Source of the DNA: Pseudomonadota bacterium
GTDB taxonomy: Bacteria; Pseudomonadota; Alphaproteobacteria; Rhodospirillales; 2-02-FULL-58-16
Reading direction: 5' to 3'
DNA: 7,928 nt
Assembly: GCA_022567015.1 (NCBI GenBank)
Contig: JADFHR010000153.1
Span: forward strand, 1 to 7,928
Of this stretch, positions 6,792 to 7,928 are shown piece after piece. The notes under the pieces were generated by a model. The model was not told the origin of the DNA, did not search any database, and saw only the letters and a list, made by a program, of their open reading frames with translations. A program made the translations under genes and the position numbers. The number at the start of each line of letters is the position of its first letter. Position 1 is the stretch's first letter.

Positions 6792-7309
6792 TGGATATCC
6801 TGTTCTATGTCTTTGCCGGCGCGACGGGAGTCGCCGCGGCGCTTGCGAGTATCGCCATCTGGGCCCCCCGGCCGACCCGGGTCAGGGTGCTCGCGGTCAC
6901 CATCACCGCACTCTTCATCCCCATTGTCTACATGCAGTTGATCGAGATGCTGAGCAAGCCCAAGCCGATGAGCTTCGAATGGTACCAGCGCAACACAGAG
7001 AAGGCGGTCCTGCTCGGCATCAGCCTGCACGAAGGGGAATCGATCTATCTGTGGCTGCGTCTCGCCGGGTCGGTCGAGCCCCGTTACTACGTCATCCCGT
7101 GGAACCTGAAACTGGCCGAAAGGCTCGAGGACGCGGTCGACGACGCGGTGCGGCAGAATTCGACGATCGTCCTTAAGAACCCGTTTTACCGGAGAAGCTT
7201 CGAGGAATGGGGCGATCTCAACGTCGAGATCTATCCGCCGCCATTGCCGCCGCAGAAAAAGCCCCCGTTGCCACCGCGCATCTTCAATCCCCGCGAGGGA
7301 AGTGTCTGA
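6791..7309 (+). CDS. Unrecognised two-helix membrane protein with proline-rich tail
   Basis: A 172-residue protein I do not recognise. Two hydrophobic helices (about 4-24 and 33-54) are joined by a short basic loop (RPTRVR, 27-32). By the positive-inside rule that loop is cytoplasmic, so both ends should face the periplasm. Residues 57-148 form a mixed soluble domain (EWYQRNTEKAVLLGISLHEG, YLWLRLAG, a charged helix near 108-121, then NPFYRRSFEEWGDLNVEIY). The tail PPPLPPQKKPPLPP (149-162) is proline- and lysine-rich, recalling TonB-like extended linkers, though no TonB domain is visible. Its ATG overlaps the stop of the previous gene by one base (TGATG), so the three proteins are almost certainly made together. 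A role as the third part of the ExbB/ExbD-like complex is inference from the operon only. Confidence 0.8.
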   Translation: MDILFYVFAGATGVAAALASIAIWAPRPTRVRVLAVTITALFIPIVYMQLIEMLSKPKPMSFEWYQRNTEKAVLLGISLHEGESIYLWLRLAGSVEPRYYVIPWNLKLAERLEDAVDDAVRQNSTIVLKNPFYRRSFEEWGDLNVEIYPPPLPPQKKPPLPPRIFNPREGSV

Positions 7310-7483
7310 TAGGGGCTCCCTCAAACGGGACGGATGGATATCCAGACCCTCACCACACTGGGGATATCAATCCCTTAAGAGGGTATTCTTCCCAACCAAG
7401 CCACCACACCGGAGTGGGACAGTGAGCAGTCTGGGTGCGCTACGCACGTTGGCGGCTGTTCTGTCTCAAAACGGGAGAATGTC
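7310..7483 (+). other. Repeat-rich intergenic leader before the small ORF
   Basis: A 174-base stretch with unusually many short inverted repeats. TGGATATCCA (7335-7344) is a perfect palindrome. ACCCTC (7346-7351) pairs with GAGGGT (7379-7384), enclosing GGGAT-ATCA-ATCCC (7361-7374). The extended hairpin at 7415-7468, listed separately, follows. An overlapping GTG-initiated frame (7302-7544) was judged spurious because of its erratic composition. The stretch may include the 3' end of the upstream operon transcript, a structured leader for the 81-residue ORF, or a small RNA. No T-run typical of an intrinsic terminator was seen after the stop at 7309. Confidence 0.45.
7415..7468 (+). ncRNA. Predicted extended RNA hairpin upstream of small ORF
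   Basis: Manual pairing gives a layered hairpin. TGGGACAG (7415-7422) pairs with CTGTCTCA (7461-7468), 8 pairs with one G-U. After a two-base bulge, AGCAG (7425-7429) pairs with CTGTT (7456-7460), with one G-U. Inside is a perfect apical stem GTGCG-CTA-CGCAC (7435-7447). It ends five bases before the GGGAGA ribosome site of the next ORF. It could be a cis-regulatory leader, a separate small RNA or a relic of a mobile element. No known RNA family was recognised, so the class is a guess. Confidence 0.4.
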
Positions 7484-7729
7484 ATGTCAACGAGAGAAGA
7501 AACTGACCGCGCATTTAATGCCGTGTGGGAGTTTCTTAAATTGAGCGGAGAGGAATCACGTGAAGAATATTATAAATGGATTATGCGATTTGGATGGGGT
7601 GTACGGAAAAAAGTGTTTTCCATGCATGATTGCCGGTCAACGCGATCCATCCGGGAACTCCTCGATGGTTTCGCTGACGGGGGCGAACGGCGGGCAAATC
7701 TCTATCAATTCATATTAGCTTTTTTCTGA
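7484..7729 (+). CDS. Small hypothetical protein, low GC
   Basis: An 81-residue ORF with no family I recognise. ATG at 7484 follows GGGAGA (7473-7478) at a good distance, and the frame is cleanly closed by TGA. The protein is soluble in appearance, with charged helical stretches (EETDRAFNAVWEFLKLSG; EESREEYYKWIMRFGWG; STRSIRELLDGFADGGE), and ends in a hydrophobic LYQFILAFF. There is no signal peptide or clear metal motif, and it has a single Cys (in MHDCRS). By hand count the ORF is about 45% GC, against about two-thirds or more in upstream genes, so it probably arrived by horizontal transfer. It could be a small accessory or toxin/immunity-type protein, but nothing in the sequence demonstrates that. 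Confidence 0.55.
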   Translation: MSTREETDRAFNAVWEFLKLSGEESREEYYKWIMRFGWGVRKKVFSMHDCRSTRSIRELLDGFADGGERRANLYQFILAFF

Positions 7730-7738
7730 TATTCTGAT

Positions 7739-7806
7739 TCGTCGTCACGTACATGCATGCATCATGCAGATAATTAAATCGGCAAATATCATTGCTCATA
7801 CGACGA
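7739..7806. repeat. Nested inverted repeats in AT-rich spacer
   Basis: TCGTCGT (7739-7745) and ACGACGA (7800-7806) form a 7-base inverted repeat enclosing a hairpin TGCATG-CAT-CATGCA (7754-7768), which overlaps the palindrome ATGCATGCAT. The structure sits between the ends of two convergent reading frames and its right part reaches into the 3' end of the minus-strand gene. A terminator or 3'-end structure is possible, but the T-run TTTTTT at 7720-7725 lies before it, inside the small ORF's last codons. Confidence 0.35.
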
Positions 7807-7928
7807 CAGTTGAAAAATACCCGCTGCGTTCAACATGGGTTCAATGAACAGGATGTTGGTGGCATAGTTGACGGTATTCATCATGCCCGAGATGTGAATC
7901 GCGACGACCTTGCCGTCCGACAATCTGA
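7789..7928 (-). CDS. Partial CDS, C-terminal end of an unidentified protein
   Basis: A minus-strand frame enters at the right edge and ends with TGA at 7791-7789, giving 45 C-terminal residues: RLSDGKVVAIHISGMM, then NTVNYATNILFIEPML, then NAAGIFQLSSYEQ. The DGKVVAIHI strand followed by a helical tail looks like a real protein end and would suit the last strand of a small alpha+beta fold (for example a SnoaL/NTF2-like domain), but too little is present to assign it. The start lies outside the window. It converges on the 81-residue ORF, with about 59 bases between their stop codons. Confidence 0.5.
   Translation of the reverse strand, partial: RLSDGKVVAIHISGMMNTVNYATNILFIEPMLNAAGIFQLSSYEQ

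Noticed and set aside
5579..7309. Zorya-type anti-phage system
   Set aside because: The channel subunit lacks ZorA's long cytoplasmic tail, the second protein lacks an OmpA-like peptidoglycan-binding domain, and no helicase or nuclease helper genes follow.
7415..7468. Integron attC site
   Set aside because: The hairpin is suggestive, but no matching RYYYAAC / GTTRRRY core pair was found at its ends, and no integrase is present.
7302..7544. 80-codon GTG-initiated ORF overlapping the end of the third motor gene
   Set aside because: It crosses the inverted-repeat region, has no plausible protein pattern and overlaps the better supported ORF at 7484.

Overview
The window is GC-rich (about two-thirds G+C or more over most of its length) and carries densely packed Gram-negative genes. 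Gene types, start usage and the rhodanese/MsrB proteins suggest a proteobacterium, probably an alphaproteobacterium of the Rhodospirillales kind. That placement is inference from resemblance, not a database match.

Layout. (1) 161-1420, minus strand: a CPA1/NhaP-type Na+/H+ antiporter. (2) 1704-2528, plus strand: a likely two-gene operon of a single-domain rhodanese and a methionine-R-sulfoxide reductase (MsrB). (3) 2608-5280, minus strand, convergent with msrB: one 890-residue protein joining aminomethyltransferase (GcvT, glycine cleavage T protein) to a serine hydroxymethyltransferase (GlyA/SHMT) domain. Both act on 5,10-methylene-tetrahydrofolate, so the fusion plausibly couples glycine cleavage to serine synthesis in one polypeptide. 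(4) 5579-7309, plus strand, divergent from the fusion: a tightly coupled three-gene membrane operon. It encodes a four-helix MotA/TolQ/ExbB-like proton-channel subunit, an ExbD-like single-helix protein whose exported part resembles a DUF2135/YfaP-type beta domain, and an unrecognised two-helix protein with a proline-rich tail. This is the best candidate for an undescribed system: a small proton-driven motor with an unusual exported module. (5) 7310-7928: an abrupt change in character. A 174-base intergenic stretch is full of inverted repeats, including an irregular 54-base hairpin just before the ribosome site of an 81-codon ORF of about 45% GC. An AT-rich spacer follows, then the C-terminal end of a minus-strand gene that runs off the window.

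The first 160 bases hold only ambiguous signals. No tRNA, rRNA, CRISPR array, insertion sequence or clear origin was seen. Many long alternative ORFs (for example a 1219-codon plus-strand ORF opposite the GcvT-GlyA gene) are GC-rich shadow frames and are not annotated.
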